DNA from: JANNNF01 sp040385825
GTDB lineage: Bacteria; Pseudomonadota; Alphaproteobacteria; Rhodobacterales; Rhodobacteraceae
Length of the DNA: 64,000 nucleotides
Assembly (NCBI GenBank): GCA_040385825.1
Contig: JAZKGQ010000002.1
Location: forward strand, 282,870-346,869
Direction of reading: 5' to 3'
Shown here: positions 1 to 8,987 of the stretch, in pieces
Layout: every line of letters starts with the position of its first letter
Numbering within the stretch: position 1 is the stretch's first letter
Position numbers and translations under genes: made by a program
The notes under the pieces: model-generated
The model's database searches: none
Told to the model about the DNA's origin: nothing
The model's input: the letters and a program-made list of their open reading frames with translations, nothing else

Positions 1-3000
1 CCGGGCGGGCCGATGAAGAAAACATCGCGGGTGGCGTGACACAGGACACCGGCGGCATCAACGTGGCCGTCACCTTCACCAATGACGGTCAGGCAAACCA
101 GTTCACCGTCGAGAGCGGCGACTACGCCTATGTGGCCCCCGGCGAGACATTCAACCCCACCTCGAACGCGGTTCTGGGCGGCACCGGGGCAGGCGACACG
201 TCGACCACGCGAGTCGATTTCTCGGCGGTGGCCGGGTCCGGCATGGAAAACGCCGTCAGCAACGTGCAGTTTCGCCTGAACGACGTTGACGCAAACGCCG
301 GCAACTGGACCGACGTGATCACCATTCGCGCCTATGATGCCAATGGCAATCTGGTGCCGGTGACCTTTACCTTTGCAGGCAATGACACGGCCTCGGGCAG
401 CACCATCACCGCCGGGGCGACGGCAGACAACACCTATGACGCGGCGGGGTCGGTGCTGGTCACGATACCGGGGCCGATCACCCGGTTCGAGATCGACTAC
501 AACAACCTGGGCACTTCGGGGCAGGTGATCTATGTCAGCGACATTCACTTTGACGCGGCCTCGCGCGATGATGATGTGGTCGATGGCGGCACCGGCGCCG
601 ACACCATCAGCGGCGGTTATGGCAATGACAGCCTCAGCGGCGGCACCGGCAATGACAACCTGTCGGGCGACGATGGCAATGACACGCTGGTCGGCGGTGA
701 CAACGACGATATTCTGACCGGCGGCGCGGGCAATGACAGCCTTGATGCGGGGGCGGGCAACGACCAGTCCTTTGGCGGCATCGGCGACGATACGATTGTC
801 TTCGGTCTGGGCAATGACACCGTGTTCGGTGGCACCGGCAATGACGTGATCGACGACATCAACGGGTCGAACGTGCTTGGCGACAACGTGCTGCATGGCG
901 ACGAGGGCAATGATACCCTCTGGGCCGGGGCGGGCAATGACGCGCTGTTCGGCGGCGCGGATCAGGACCAGCTTTTCGGCGAAGACGGCAATGACACCCT
1001 GTCGGGCGACGCGGGCAATGATGTGCTGGACGGCGGCAACGGCGAGGACAGCCTGTCGGGCGGCACCGGCAACGATGCGCTGTTCGGGGGCGCGGGGGCA
1101 GATACCCTGCTGGGCGGCGACGGATTGGATGCGCTGACGGGCGGCGACGGCAATGACAGCCTGTCGGGCGAGGCGGGCAACGACACCTTGCTGGGCGGCA
1201 CCGGTGACGACACCCTGTCGGGCGGGGCCGACAATGACCAGCTTTCGGGCGAGGATGGCAACGACAGTCTTTCGGGCGGCGACGGGGCCGACACGCTGAC
1301 CGGCGGGGCCGGCAATGACAGCTTGGCAGGCGACGCGGGCAATGACACGCTGGATGGCGGGCTTGGCAACGATACGCTGTCGGGCGGGCTTGGCACTGAC
1401 AGCCTGACCGGCGGTGATGGAGCCGACAGCCTGCTTGGCGGCGACGGCAACGACAGCCTGTCGGGCGATGCGGGCAACGATGTGTTGTCGGGGGGGCTTG
1501 GCGACGACAGCCTGTCGGGTGGCACCGAGGATGACACCCTGCGCGGCGATGAGGGCAATGACAGCCTGTCGGGCGATGCGGGCAACGACCTGCTGGAAGG
1601 CGGCACCGGCACCGACAGCCTGTTCGGCGGCACCGGGTCGGATGCGCTGTTTGGCGGCGATGGCACTGACAGCCTGTCTGGCGGCGACGGCAATGATGCG
1701 CTGTCGGGCGATGCGGGCAACGACACTCTGCTGGGCAGTCTGGGCGATGACACGCTGTCGGGGGGCGCCGACGACGATTCCCTGCGCGGCGAGGAGGGCA
1801 ACGACAGCCTGTCGGGCGATGCGGGCAATGACACGCTGGACGGCGGCATCGGCAACGATGCGCTATATGGCGGGCTTGGCAACGACAGCCTGCTTGGCGG
1901 CGATGGCAGCGACAGCCTGTTCGGCGGTGACGGGGCCGATACCCTGTCGGGCGGGCTGGGCAATGATGCGCTGTCGGGGGACGCGGGCAATGACACGGTC
2001 GAGGGCGGTCTGGGCGACGACAGCCTGTCGGGCGGGACCGAGGACGATTCCCTGCGCGGCGACGAGGGCAACGACACGCTGTCGGGCGATGCGGGCAACG
2101 ATGCGCTGGACGGCGGCATCGGCAACGACGCGCTGTATGGGGGCAGCGGCACCGACAACCTGATCGGCGGCGCGGGCGACGACAGCCTGTTTGGCGGCGA
2201 CGGCAATGATGGCCTGTCGGGCGATGTGGGAAACGATACTCTGTCCGGGGGCCTGGGCGACGACACGCTTGGCGGCGGTGACAATGACGATGTGCTGAAC
2301 GGCGATGACGGCAACGACCGGCTGGCGGGCGATGCGGGCAATGACGCACTGTCGGGCGGCGCGGGCGACGACAGCCTGTTTGGCGGCACCGGCAACGATA
2401 CCCTGTCGGGCGGCGACGGTGTGGACAGCCTTGCCGGGGGCGACGGGGCCGACAGCCTGTCGGGCGATGCGGGCAATGACCTTCTGTCGGGCGAGGCCGG
2501 CAATGACACCCTGCGCGGGGGCTTGGGCGACGACACCCTGTCGGGCGGCGCGGACGATGATCTGTTGGCGGGCGACGGCGGCAATGACAGCCTGACCGGC
2601 GATGCGGGCAATGACACGCTGGATGGCGGCACCGGCAACGACGTGCTGTCGGGCGGGACGGGGAATGACAGTCTTCTGGGCGGCGATGGCAACGACAGTC
2701 TCTCTGGGGGCGACGGTGATGACAGCCTGTCTGGTGGGGCGGGCAACGACAGCATCGATGGCGGGGCCGGCGCGGATGTCATCGACACTGGTGCAGATGA
2801 GGACACTATCGTCGGCGGCATCGGCGATGTGGTGGATGGTGGCGATCAGGGCGCCGATTTTGACGTGCTGGATCTGTCGGCCTGGGGCAAGGATCAGGTC
2901 CGCATCATCCGCGACGTGAACGACCGCGAAAACGGCACGGTCGAGTTCTATGACAATTTCGGGGCCTTGCTGGGCACGATGTCGTTCACCGACATTGAAA

Positions 3001-3590
3001 CCATCATTCCCTGCTTTACCCCCGGCACCCGGATCGTGACCGACCGGGGCGAAGTGGCGGTCGAGGATCTGCAGGCAGGCGACCGGGTGCTGACCCGCGA
3101 CAACGGTTATCAGATGCTGCGGTGGGTCGGGCGGCGCGATCTGTCGCTGGCCGATCTGGTGGTGAACGAGGCCCTGCGCCCGGTGCGGATTGCCGCCGGG
3201 GCCATGGGCGGCGACGGGCCGTCGCGCGACATGCTGGTGTCGCCGCAGCACCGGATGCTGCAGGTCGGCCCGCGCGCCGAGATGCTGTTCGGCGAGGCCG
3301 AAGTGCTGGTCGCCGCCGTGCATCTGCTGGGGCAGGCGGGCGTGACGCGGGTGTTGCCGCAGGGGGTCAGCTATATTCACCTGCTGTTCGACCAGCACGA
3401 GATCGTGCAATCGGACGGGCTGTGGTCGGAAAGTTTCCAGCCTGCAAGCCGGATGCTGACTGCGTTGGACGCCGCCGCCAAGGCCGAGGTGCTGGCGCTG
3501 TTCCCCGAACTCGATGCGCAGGGCAGCGCCTTTGACGCGGCCCGCCTGACGCTGAAGGCGCATGAGGCGCGGGTGCTACTCGCCGCGTGA
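1..3590 (+). CDS. RTX-repeat exoprotein with C-terminal Hint domain (5' end outside window)
   Basis: The reading frame is open from the first bases, upstream of an in-frame GTG at 36, so the true start lies outside the window. Numbered from that GTG, residues 1-175 form a non-repetitive, probably beta-rich module. Residues about 178-940 are roughly 80 tandem glycine/aspartate nonapeptides of the GGxGxDxLx type, which bind calcium in proteins exported by type I secretion. From Cys993 (CFTPGTRIVT) to the end there is a Hint (hedgehog/intein) domain of the kind common in Rhodobacterales exoproteins, including the VSPQHRML block. A secreted calcium-binding surface or matrix protein is the likely role, and Hint-mediated self-cleavage at Cys993 is an inference. 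No type I exporter gene is adjacent. The 3' end overlaps the convergent nucleotidyltransferase gene by 15 bp. Confidence 0.9.
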   Translation, partial: GRADEENIAGGVTQDTGGINVAVTFTNDGQANQFTVESGDYAYVAPGETFNPTSNAVLGGTGAGDTSTTRVDFSAVAGSGMENAVSNVQFRLNDVDANAGNWTDVITIRAYDANGNLVPVTFTFAGNDTASGSTITAGATADNTYDAAGSVLVTIPGPITRFEIDYNNLGTSGQVIYVSDIHFDAASRDDDVVDGGTGADTISGGYGNDSLSGGTGNDNLSGDDGNDTLVGGDNDDILTGGAGNDSLDAGAGNDQSFGGIGDDTIVFGLGNDTVFGGTGNDVIDDINGSNVLGDNVLHGDEGNDTLWAGAGNDALFGGADQDQLFGEDGNDTLSGDAGNDVLDGGNGEDSLSGGTGNDALFGGAGADTLLGGDGLDALTGGDGNDSLSGEAGNDTLLGGTGDDTLSGGADNDQLSGEDGNDSLSGGDGADTLTGGAGNDSLAGDAGNDTLDGGLGNDTLSGGLGTDSLTGGDGADSLLGGDGNDSLSGDAGNDVLSGGLGDDSLSGGTEDDTLRGDEGNDSLSGDAGNDLLEGGTGTDSLFGGTGSDALFGGDGTDSLSGGDGNDALSGDAGNDTLLGSLGDDTLSGGADDDSLRGEEGNDSLSGDAGNDTLDGGIGNDALYGGLGNDSLLGGDGSDSLFGGDGADTLSGGLGNDALSGDAGNDTVEGGLGDDSLSGGTEDDSLRGDEGNDTLSGDAGNDALDGGIGNDALYGGSGTDNLIGGAGDDSLFGGDGNDGLSGDVGNDTLSGGLGDDTLGGGDNDDVLNGDDGNDRLAGDAGNDALSGGAGDDSLFGGTGNDTLSGGDGVDSLAGGDGADSLSGDAGNDLLSGEAGNDTLRGGLGDDTLSGGADDDLLAGDGGNDSLTGDAGNDTLDGGTGNDVLSGGTGNDSLLGGDGNDSLSGGDGDDSLSGGAGNDSIDGGAGADVIDTGADEDTIVGGIGDVVDGGDQGADFDVLDLSAWGKDQVRIIRDVNDRENGTVEFYDNFGALLGTMSFTDIETIIPCFTPGTRIVTDRGEVAVEDLQAGDRVLTRDNGYQMLRWVGRRDLSLADLVVNEALRPVRIAAGAMGGDGPSRDMLVSPQHRMLQVGPRAEMLFGEAEVLVAAVHLLGQAGVTRVLPQGVSYIHLLFDQHEIVQSDGLWSESFQPASRMLTALDAAAKAEVLALFPELDAQGSAFDAARLTLKAHEARVLLAA
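567..2850 (+). repeat. Tandem 27-bp repeats encoding RTX nonapeptides
   Basis: About 80 imperfect 27-bp units encode glycine/aspartate nonapeptides. Larger blocks recur as well: ctgtcgggcgatgcgggcaa and close variants reappear many times, which suggests expansion by duplication of multi-unit blocks. The periodicity opens long spurious reading frames on the opposite strand. Confidence 0.92.
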
Positions 3591-4169
3591 CGCGCGCCAG
3601 GCGGCCCAGGCTTCCGGCGTGTCCAGATCGGTGGTGGCATGGGCGTGGGGCAGCGCGATCAGCCGGGTGCGGTCGCGGTGGCGCTGCAACACCGCCCGCG
3701 CGCCCGCATCGCCGGTCAGGGTGGCAAGGTCGGGCTTCGCCCAATGCGGAAAGCCCACGGGGTGACCGGGGGTGCCATCCTGTGCGGTGGCGCGCAGGAT
3801 CAGGTCAGGCGTGCGGCACCAGTCTTGCAGGAAATGCGCCAGGTCGGCGGCACTCAGGTCGGGCAGGTCGGCCAGCAGCAGCAGCAGGGGCGCATCGGGG
3901 TGCAGGGCGGCCAGCCCGGCGGTCAGGCTGGCGGCCATGCCATCGCCGGGGTTCGGCACCACGACGCGGCGCACCGCCCGCCCGTGCAGCGCGGCATCCC
4001 GCGCCGGCCGGTCGGGTGGCAGGGCAACCGTCACCGCACATCCGCTGGCAAGGGCGGCATCGGTGATGCGCGCCAGTTGCGGCTGCCCATTGACGATTTC
4101 CAGCAGCTTGTCGCCCCCCCGCATGCGGGACGAGGCACCAGCGGCGAGGATCAGGATTTCAGGCTGCAT
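3576..4169 (-). CDS. MobA-like NTP transferase (MocA-like molybdenum cofactor cytidylyltransferase family)
   Basis: This 197-residue protein starts with the nucleotide-binding signature LAAGASSRMRGGDKLLE (residues 8-24), typical of MobA/MocA-like nucleotidyltransferases. LLLLLADLPD near residue 95 is the metal-binding aspartate region, and GTPGHPVGFP near residue 135 is the conserved substrate loop. Family members attach CMP or GMP to molybdopterin, and they usually sit beside xanthine- or CO-dehydrogenase-type genes. None is visible here, so the substrate is uncertain. It stands alone, convergent with the RTX gene (15-bp overlap) and downstream of the dehydrogenase gene with a terminator between them. 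Confidence 0.82.
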   Translation of the reverse strand: MQPEILILAAGASSRMRGGDKLLEIVNGQPQLARITDAALASGCAVTVALPPDRPARDAALHGRAVRRVVVPNPGDGMAASLTAGLAALHPDAPLLLLLADLPDLSAADLAHFLQDWCRTPDLILRATAQDGTPGHPVGFPHWAKPDLATLTGDAGARAVLQRHRDRTRLIALPHAHATTDLDTPEAWAAWRASRGE

Positions 4170-4186
4170 CCCTGGGTGCTAGCAAG

Positions 4187-4211
4187 GAAAAGGGGGGCTG
4201 TCTGCCCCCCT
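4187..4211 (-). terminator. Intrinsic terminator after the dehydrogenase gene
   Basis: A perfect 8-bp stem, AGGGGGGC/GCCCCCCT with a 5-nt loop, is followed on the minus strand by TTTTCC. It lies between the end of the dimethylglycine dehydrogenase-like gene and the nucleotidyltransferase gene. Confidence 0.6.
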
Positions 4212-4228
4212 CGTCGCTTCGCTCCTCA

Positions 4229-4260
4229 CCCCCCGAGGATATTTCTGAACAGATGATGAG
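4229..4260 (+). repeat. Dispersed intergenic element, copy A
   Basis: A C-rich run is followed by GAGGATATTTCTGAACAG and ATGATGAG. It belongs to a family with at least seven members in this window (see copies B-G). This copy lies immediately downstream of the dehydrogenase stop codon, reading antisense to that gene. Confidence 0.6.
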
Positions 4261-4262
4261 GG

Positions 4263-6680
4263 TCAGCCGCGCATCCGTGACCCATCGGCATCGAACAGCG
4301 GGGCAAGATGGACGCGGGCGGGGCGGCGCTGGCCGAGGATCTCGATTTCGACCGCCAGCCCGTCCTGCACGCGGTCAGCGGGCAGGAAGCCCTGCGCGAC
4401 AGACGTGGCCGTGAAGTGCGAATAGCCCCCCGAGGTGCAGAAGCCCACCACGGCACCGTCCAGCCATATCGGCTCCCAGGCCACCACATCGGCGTCATCG
4501 GCATCGACGATGAAGGACACCAGCTTGCGCTTTGGCCCGGTGGCCTTTTCCGCCATGGCGGCGGCGCGGCCGATCCAGTCGCTGGGTTTGTTCCAGCGGA
4601 TGAAGCGGTCCAGCCCGGTTTCAAGCGGGGTGTAATCGGGGCTGAACTCGCGGCCCCAGGACCCGAACCATTTGTCCAGCCGCAGGCTCATCATCGCGCG
4701 CATGCCGAAGGGGCGCAGGCCGAGGTCGTTGCCTGCCGCCGACAGGGTATCCCACAACTGGCGCACCGACATGTGGTCGCAGTAGATTTCATAGCCAAGA
4801 TCAGCGGTATAGCTGACGCGCTGCACGATGCAGTTGGCCATGCCGATGGTCATGCGTTTGACATCCATGAACTTGAATGCCTCAGCCGACACATCGCTGC
4901 GCGTCACGCGGGACAGCAACTCGCGGGCGTTCGGCCCGGCGATCTGGAACCCTGACCGCGCGTCCGAGATGTTTTCGACCGACACGCCGGGTTCCATGTT
5001 CTGGTCAAACCAGCGGCCATGCCAGCCTTGCGCGCCGTAGCTGGCGGTGACCTGAAACTCGGTTTCAGACAGGCAGGACACGGTGAAATCGCCGATGATC
5101 TTGCCCGAATGCGCCAGCATCGGCGTCAGCGACAACCGCCCCGGTTTGGGGATCAGCCCGGCCATGATCCGGTCCAGCCAGGCGCGGGCATTCGGGCCGG
5201 TGACGCGGTATTTGCCGAAGTTCTGCACCTCGTTGATGCCGACGCCTTGCCGTACCGCCATCACCTCTTGCCGGGTGGCTTCCCAGGCGTTTGATCGTTT
5301 GAAGGTCGGCTCCTCATAGCGCGCCTCGCCGGGCAGGGCGTGGTAGTTAACCACCTCCAGCCCGTATTGCGCGCCCCAGACGGCGTTCATCTTGTCGAAC
5401 ACTTCGTACATGGGCGTCGTGCGGAAGGGGCGGGCGGCGGGGCGTTCCTCGTTCGGATAGCTGACCGAGAACCGCATCTGGTAGTTTTCGATCACCTTGG
5501 GCACGGTATAGCCCGGCGTCGTCCAGGTGCCGAAGCGCGACACGTCAAAGCCGCGCGGGTCGCGTTCGACCTCGCCCTCGATCATCCATTGCGCCAGGGC
5601 CAGACCCATGCCGCCGCCCTGAGAGAACCCGGCCATGACGGCGCAGGCCGACCAGTAGTTGCGCAGACCCTGCACCGGGCCGATCAGCGGGTTGCCGTCG
5701 GGGGCAAAGGTGAACGGGCCGTGGATCACCCGCTTGACCCCCGCGCGTTCCAGCGCGGGGAAGCGTTTGTAGGCGAATTCGACGGAATCCGCGATCTTGT
5801 CGAACTGTTCTTGGAACAGTTCCTGACCAAAGCTCCACGGTGTGCCGTCCAGCGACCAGCCTTCGCAGGGCTTTTCATAAAACCCGATGCAGAAGCCCCG
5901 GCCTTCCTGCCGCAGGTAAGACTCGCCGCCGGGGTCCATCACATGCGGAAACTCGCGCCCGCCACGGGCGATGATCTCGGGGATGTCGTCGGTCACCAGA
6001 TACTGATGCGCCATCGGCAGCAGCGGCAGGTAGACCCCCGCCATGGCCCCCACTTCGCGCGCCCACAAGCCACCGGCGTTCACCAGATGCTGGCAATGGA
6101 TGGTGCCCTTTTCGGTCACCACTTCCCAACCCTCGGCGGTCGGGTTGGTTTCCAGCACCCGGTTGTGCAGCACGATCTCGGCGCCGCCCATCTTGGCGGC
6201 CTTGGCATAGGCGTGAGTGGTGCCGTAGGGGTCCAGATGCCCGTCCAGCGGGTCATAGAGCGCGCCGATGATGCCCTTGGTGTTGACCATGCCATCGGTC
6301 ATCGCCTCGACCTCGGCGGGCGACAGGATCTCGGTGTCCAGCCCCATGTAGCGGTGCTTGGCGCGTTCGGCCTTGAGCATGTCGAACCGTTCGGCATTGT
6401 CGGCCAGCGTGATGCCGCCGACATGGTGCAGCCCGCAGGACATGCCGGTGATGGCCTCCAGTTCCTTGTAGAGCCGGATGGTATAGCCTTGCAGCGCCGC
6501 CATGTTGGTGTCGCCGTTCAGCGTGTGAAAGCCGCCCGCCGCGTGCCAGGTCGAGCCGCTTGTCAGTTCCGACCGTTCAATCAGCATCACATCCGACCAG
6601 CCCAGCTTGGTCAGATGGTACAGCACCGAACAGCCAACGACGCCGCCGCCGATCACGACCACGCGGGTATGGGTTTTCAT
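4263..6680 (-). CDS. FAD-dependent dimethylglycine/sarcosine dehydrogenase-like protein with GcvT domain
   Basis: This 805-residue two-part flavoprotein has an N-terminal dinucleotide fold (VVVIGGGVVGCSVLYHL, residues 7-23) and STWHAAGG at 44-51, whose His46 matches the covalent FAD attachment site of dimethylglycine dehydrogenase. The C-terminal half (about 420-800) is a GcvT/aminomethyltransferase-like tetrahydrofolate domain. Such enzymes demethylate N-methyl amino acids and pass the one-carbon unit to folate. The exact substrate (dimethylglycine, sarcosine or a related compound) cannot be read from sequence. The start at 6680 is preceded by GGAGG at good spacing; an in-frame start at 6755 is less likely. 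It follows the transporter and glycosyltransferase genes on the same strand, 106 bp away, so the transporter may supply its substrate. Confidence 0.85.
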   Translation of the reverse strand: MKTHTRVVVIGGGVVGCSVLYHLTKLGWSDVMLIERSELTSGSTWHAAGGFHTLNGDTNMAALQGYTIRLYKELEAITGMSCGLHHVGGITLADNAERFDMLKAERAKHRYMGLDTEILSPAEVEAMTDGMVNTKGIIGALYDPLDGHLDPYGTTHAYAKAAKMGGAEIVLHNRVLETNPTAEGWEVVTEKGTIHCQHLVNAGGLWAREVGAMAGVYLPLLPMAHQYLVTDDIPEIIARGGREFPHVMDPGGESYLRQEGRGFCIGFYEKPCEGWSLDGTPWSFGQELFQEQFDKIADSVEFAYKRFPALERAGVKRVIHGPFTFAPDGNPLIGPVQGLRNYWSACAVMAGFSQGGGMGLALAQWMIEGEVERDPRGFDVSRFGTWTTPGYTVPKVIENYQMRFSVSYPNEERPAARPFRTTPMYEVFDKMNAVWGAQYGLEVVNYHALPGEARYEEPTFKRSNAWEATRQEVMAVRQGVGINEVQNFGKYRVTGPNARAWLDRIMAGLIPKPGRLSLTPMLAHSGKIIGDFTVSCLSETEFQVTASYGAQGWHGRWFDQNMEPGVSVENISDARSGFQIAGPNARELLSRVTRSDVSAEAFKFMDVKRMTIGMANCIVQRVSYTADLGYEIYCDHMSVRQLWDTLSAAGNDLGLRPFGMRAMMSLRLDKWFGSWGREFSPDYTPLETGLDRFIRWNKPSDWIGRAAAMAEKATGPKRKLVSFIVDADDADVVAWEPIWLDGAVVGFCTSGGYSHFTATSVAQGFLPADRVQDGLAVEIEILGQRRPARVHLAPLFDADGSRMRG

Positions 6681-6747
6681 GGGGTCTGCCTCCAGTTTCA
6701 AGCTTTTCAGCACAATGGTCGGGCATTTTGGCGCGGTCATACGCTTT

Positions 6748-6766
6748 CGCGACATTTTGTGTCGCG
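6748..6766. promoter_or_regulatory. Inverted repeat upstream of the dehydrogenase gene (possible operator)
   Basis: CGCGACA-TTTTG-TGTCGCG is a perfect 7-bp inverted repeat with a 5-nt spacer, about 70 bp upstream of the dehydrogenase start. The size suits a dimeric repressor or activator. A hairpin in the transcript is the alternative, but there is no T-tract. Confidence 0.4.
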
Positions 6767-6786
6767 GATGGCATCACGCCTTGCCG

Positions 6787-7689
6787 TCAGCGACGGCTGG
6801 AAAGCAGCCTTTGGCAACTGGCGATGATCTTGTGCCGCACCGGGCCGATGAAACCATCGCTCCAATAGCCGATGCGGCCGTTTTCGGCATGGATCACGCT
6901 GCCCTCGGGCAGGGCAAACAACTGTTCGGGTTTGACGTTCAGCCCGTTCAGGGTGACGGCCACCAGACCCGCCCGGCGCGCCTGACGCCCCGGCAGGGCG
7001 CGGCGCAGCCACAGGATGATCCTTGCGCGTGCCAGGAATTCGCGCCGGAACGACACCGCAAGGGTCTTGGGGATGCCGCCGATCCGCCCGCGGGCGATCC
7101 ACGAGATGAACACATCGTCGATGTTCATGTGCCGCGTGTCGATATCGACGCCGCTGGCATGCAGCCTCTGGAACGACTCCGAGATGTTCTGGCGCGCATC
7201 GGCGTGGAACGCCACAAGCGACGAATTGCCGACCGGAAACTTGCGCCCGCCGCGCAGCGCATCGGCCAGCCTGCGCCAGCGACCAAAGCCAAGCCCGGCC
7301 GGCGGCATCATCAGGCAATCCTCGGTTCCTGTCACCAGCGCGGCGATCCGGCCAAGATCGCCTGTCACCACGGTATCAAGGTCGACGTAAAGGCAGCGCA
7401 GGCCCCTTGGCAGCAGATCGCGGGAAAACATCGCCAGCTTGGCGCGATACGCGCCTGCAAAGAAGTCGGGGCGGTGAAAATAGGCCGGAAACAGGGTCTG
7501 GTGGATGTCGCCATCGATGCCGTCGCGCAGATGATCGGTGAACAGCACGATCCGGGCCAGACCCGGCGATTCGGCGCGGGCCTGGCGTGCCAGTTCGTTC
7601 ACATGGGCGGCGCCGTATTTGCTGCCCCAGATCGCCAGAACCATGCACCAGGGCAGGGGCGCGCCCGGACTGTGCTGCATGTGGGTCAT
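6787..7689 (-). CDS. Glycosyltransferase-like protein of unknown acceptor
   Basis: This 300-residue protein has an N-terminal GT-A-like region with LYVDLDTVVTGDL near residue 100, a DxD-type nucleotide-sugar/metal motif in the setting seen in GT8- and capsule-type transferases. There is no signal peptide and no clear membrane segment, so it is probably cytoplasmic. The ATG overlaps the livM stop as ATGA, which fixes the start and implies translational coupling to the transporter operon. A sugar transferase is an unexpected product in an amino-acid transporter operon. The family is inferred from motifs only, and donor and acceptor are unknown. Confidence 0.65.
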   Translation of the reverse strand: MTHMQHSPGAPLPWCMVLAIWGSKYGAAHVNELARQARAESPGLARIVLFTDHLRDGIDGDIHQTLFPAYFHRPDFFAGAYRAKLAMFSRDLLPRGLRCLYVDLDTVVTGDLGRIAALVTGTEDCLMMPPAGLGFGRWRRLADALRGGRKFPVGNSSLVAFHADARQNISESFQRLHASGVDIDTRHMNIDDVFISWIARGRIGGIPKTLAVSFRREFLARARIILWLRRALPGRQARRAGLVAVTLNGLNVKPEQLFALPEGSVIHAENGRIGYWSDGFIGPVRHKIIASCQRLLSSRR

Positions 7690-8987
7690 CGTTCGGGAAT
7701 AAGCCCGCGCGGGCTGAACCGCAGCACCAGCAGCAGGATCACGCCAAGCGTCAGCAGCCGCATGTGCTGGGCGGAATCCACCAGATGCGCCTTCAGCGCC
7801 CCGTCAGGAATGCCCGATACGATCACCCCCATGGCCGCAGGCCCCACGCTTTCGACGATCAGCCACAGCCAGCCGATCAGCAGACCGCCCAGAACCGTGC
7901 CCCAGTTGTTGCCCGACCCGCCGACAATGACCATCACCCAGATCAGGAAGGTAAACCGCAGCGGGTTGTAGGTGCCCGGAGTCAACTGCCCGTCCATCGA
8001 GGTCATCATCGCGCCCGCAAAGCCGATGACGGCTGACCCGATGATGAAGACATGCAGGTGGCGGCGGGTCACGTCCTTGCCCATGGCGGCAGCCGACACC
8101 TCGTTGTCGCGGATGGCGCGCATCATGCGGCCCCAGGGGCTGTTCAGCGCGCGTTCCGACGCCCAGATCACCGCAAACAGCACAAGGCCGAACAGCGCCA
8201 CATACATCAGCTTGACGATGATGGTCGATGTGTTGGCGGGGTCCAGCCCGTATTGGGCGACAAAATCGATGAACCCGGCCTCTTTCTGCATCTCGACCTC
8301 ATAGGGGATCGGCCAGGGGCGGGGCAGGTTGAGGGTGTTTTTCACCCCGCGGGCCAGCCAGTCCTCGTTGCGGATCACGGCCACGATGATCTCGGCAATG
8401 CCAAGCGTGGCAATGGCCAGATAGTCCGACCGTAGCCCGAGCGCCGTCTTGCCGATGGCCCAGGCCGCAATCGCGGCCAACAGCCCGCCCACGGGCCAGG
8501 CCAGCAAGGACGGCAGGCCCAGCCCGCCGATGTTGCCGGCATTCTGCGGGTTCACGGCCTCGACCGCCCCGGCGGCGGGGTCGAACACCGCGCGGTACAG
8601 GAAGAACCCGCCGATCAGCAGGGCGGCGATGATCACGTTGCTGCGCCGCCCCGGCTTCATCCGGTTATAGGCAAAGATCGCAACGGCGATGGACGCCGCC
8701 CCGATGAACAGCCCCATCAGGATGCCCGACCCGCCGGCCGCCCAGTTTTCGGCATTGGGTTTGGCCGACACCAGCACCACCGCCAGCCCGCCAAGCGCGG
8801 TAAAGCCCATGACCCCGGTGGAAAACAGCCCGGCATAGCCCCACTGCATGTTCACCCCCATGGCCGCGATGGTGGCGATCAGCGAGGTGTTCAGAATGGC
8901 CAGCGTCAGGTTCCAGCTTTGCCAGACGCCCGTCGCCAGATACAGCACCGCCACCCCGGCAAACAGCAAAAGCGCGCGCGAGTTCAT
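7686..8987 (-). CDS. livM: Branched-chain-amino-acid-type ABC transporter permease
   Basis: This 433-residue polytopic membrane protein is the second permease of a LivKHMGF-type importer. The conserved cytoplasmic coupling region LGIAEIIVAVIRNEDWLARG is near residue 190, with the family segments RAIRDNEVSAAAMGKDV and SMDGQLTPGTYNPL towards the end. The start codon overlaps the livH stop (ATGA) and the stop overlaps the next gene in the same way. It is longer than many LivM proteins because of an extended N-terminal membrane region. Substrate is not decided by the permease; HAAT transporters import branched amino acids, amides, urea and related compounds. Confidence 0.9.
   Translation of the reverse strand: MNSRALLLFAGVAVLYLATGVWQSWNLTLAILNTSLIATIAAMGVNMQWGYAGLFSTGVMGFTALGGLAVVLVSAKPNAENWAAGGSGILMGLFIGAASIAVAIFAYNRMKPGRRSNVIIAALLIGGFFLYRAVFDPAAGAVEAVNPQNAGNIGGLGLPSLLAWPVGGLLAAIAAWAIGKTALGLRSDYLAIATLGIAEIIVAVIRNEDWLARGVKNTLNLPRPWPIPYEVEMQKEAGFIDFVAQYGLDPANTSTIIVKLMYVALFGLVLFAVIWASERALNSPWGRMMRAIRDNEVSAAAMGKDVTRRHLHVFIIGSAVIGFAGAMMTSMDGQLTPGTYNPLRFTFLIWVMVIVGGSGNNWGTVLGGLLIGWLWLIVESVGPAAMGVIVSGIPDGALKAHLVDSAQHMRLLTLGVILLLVLRFSPRGLIPER

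Noticed and set aside
859..2821. Long open frames (up to 619 codons) on the minus strand of the RTX gene
   Set aside because: They arise from the 27-bp periodicity of the repeats, encode monotonous Ser/Pro- or Arg/Cys-rich strings, and have no ribosome-binding sites.
567..2850. Regular repeats as a CRISPR array
   Set aside because: The units are contiguous 27-bp coding repeats with no unique spacers and translate to RTX nonapeptides.
5340..6827. 495-codon plus-strand frame opposite the dehydrogenase gene
   Set aside because: The minus-strand flavoprotein has clear motifs over the same span; this is a high-GC shadow frame.
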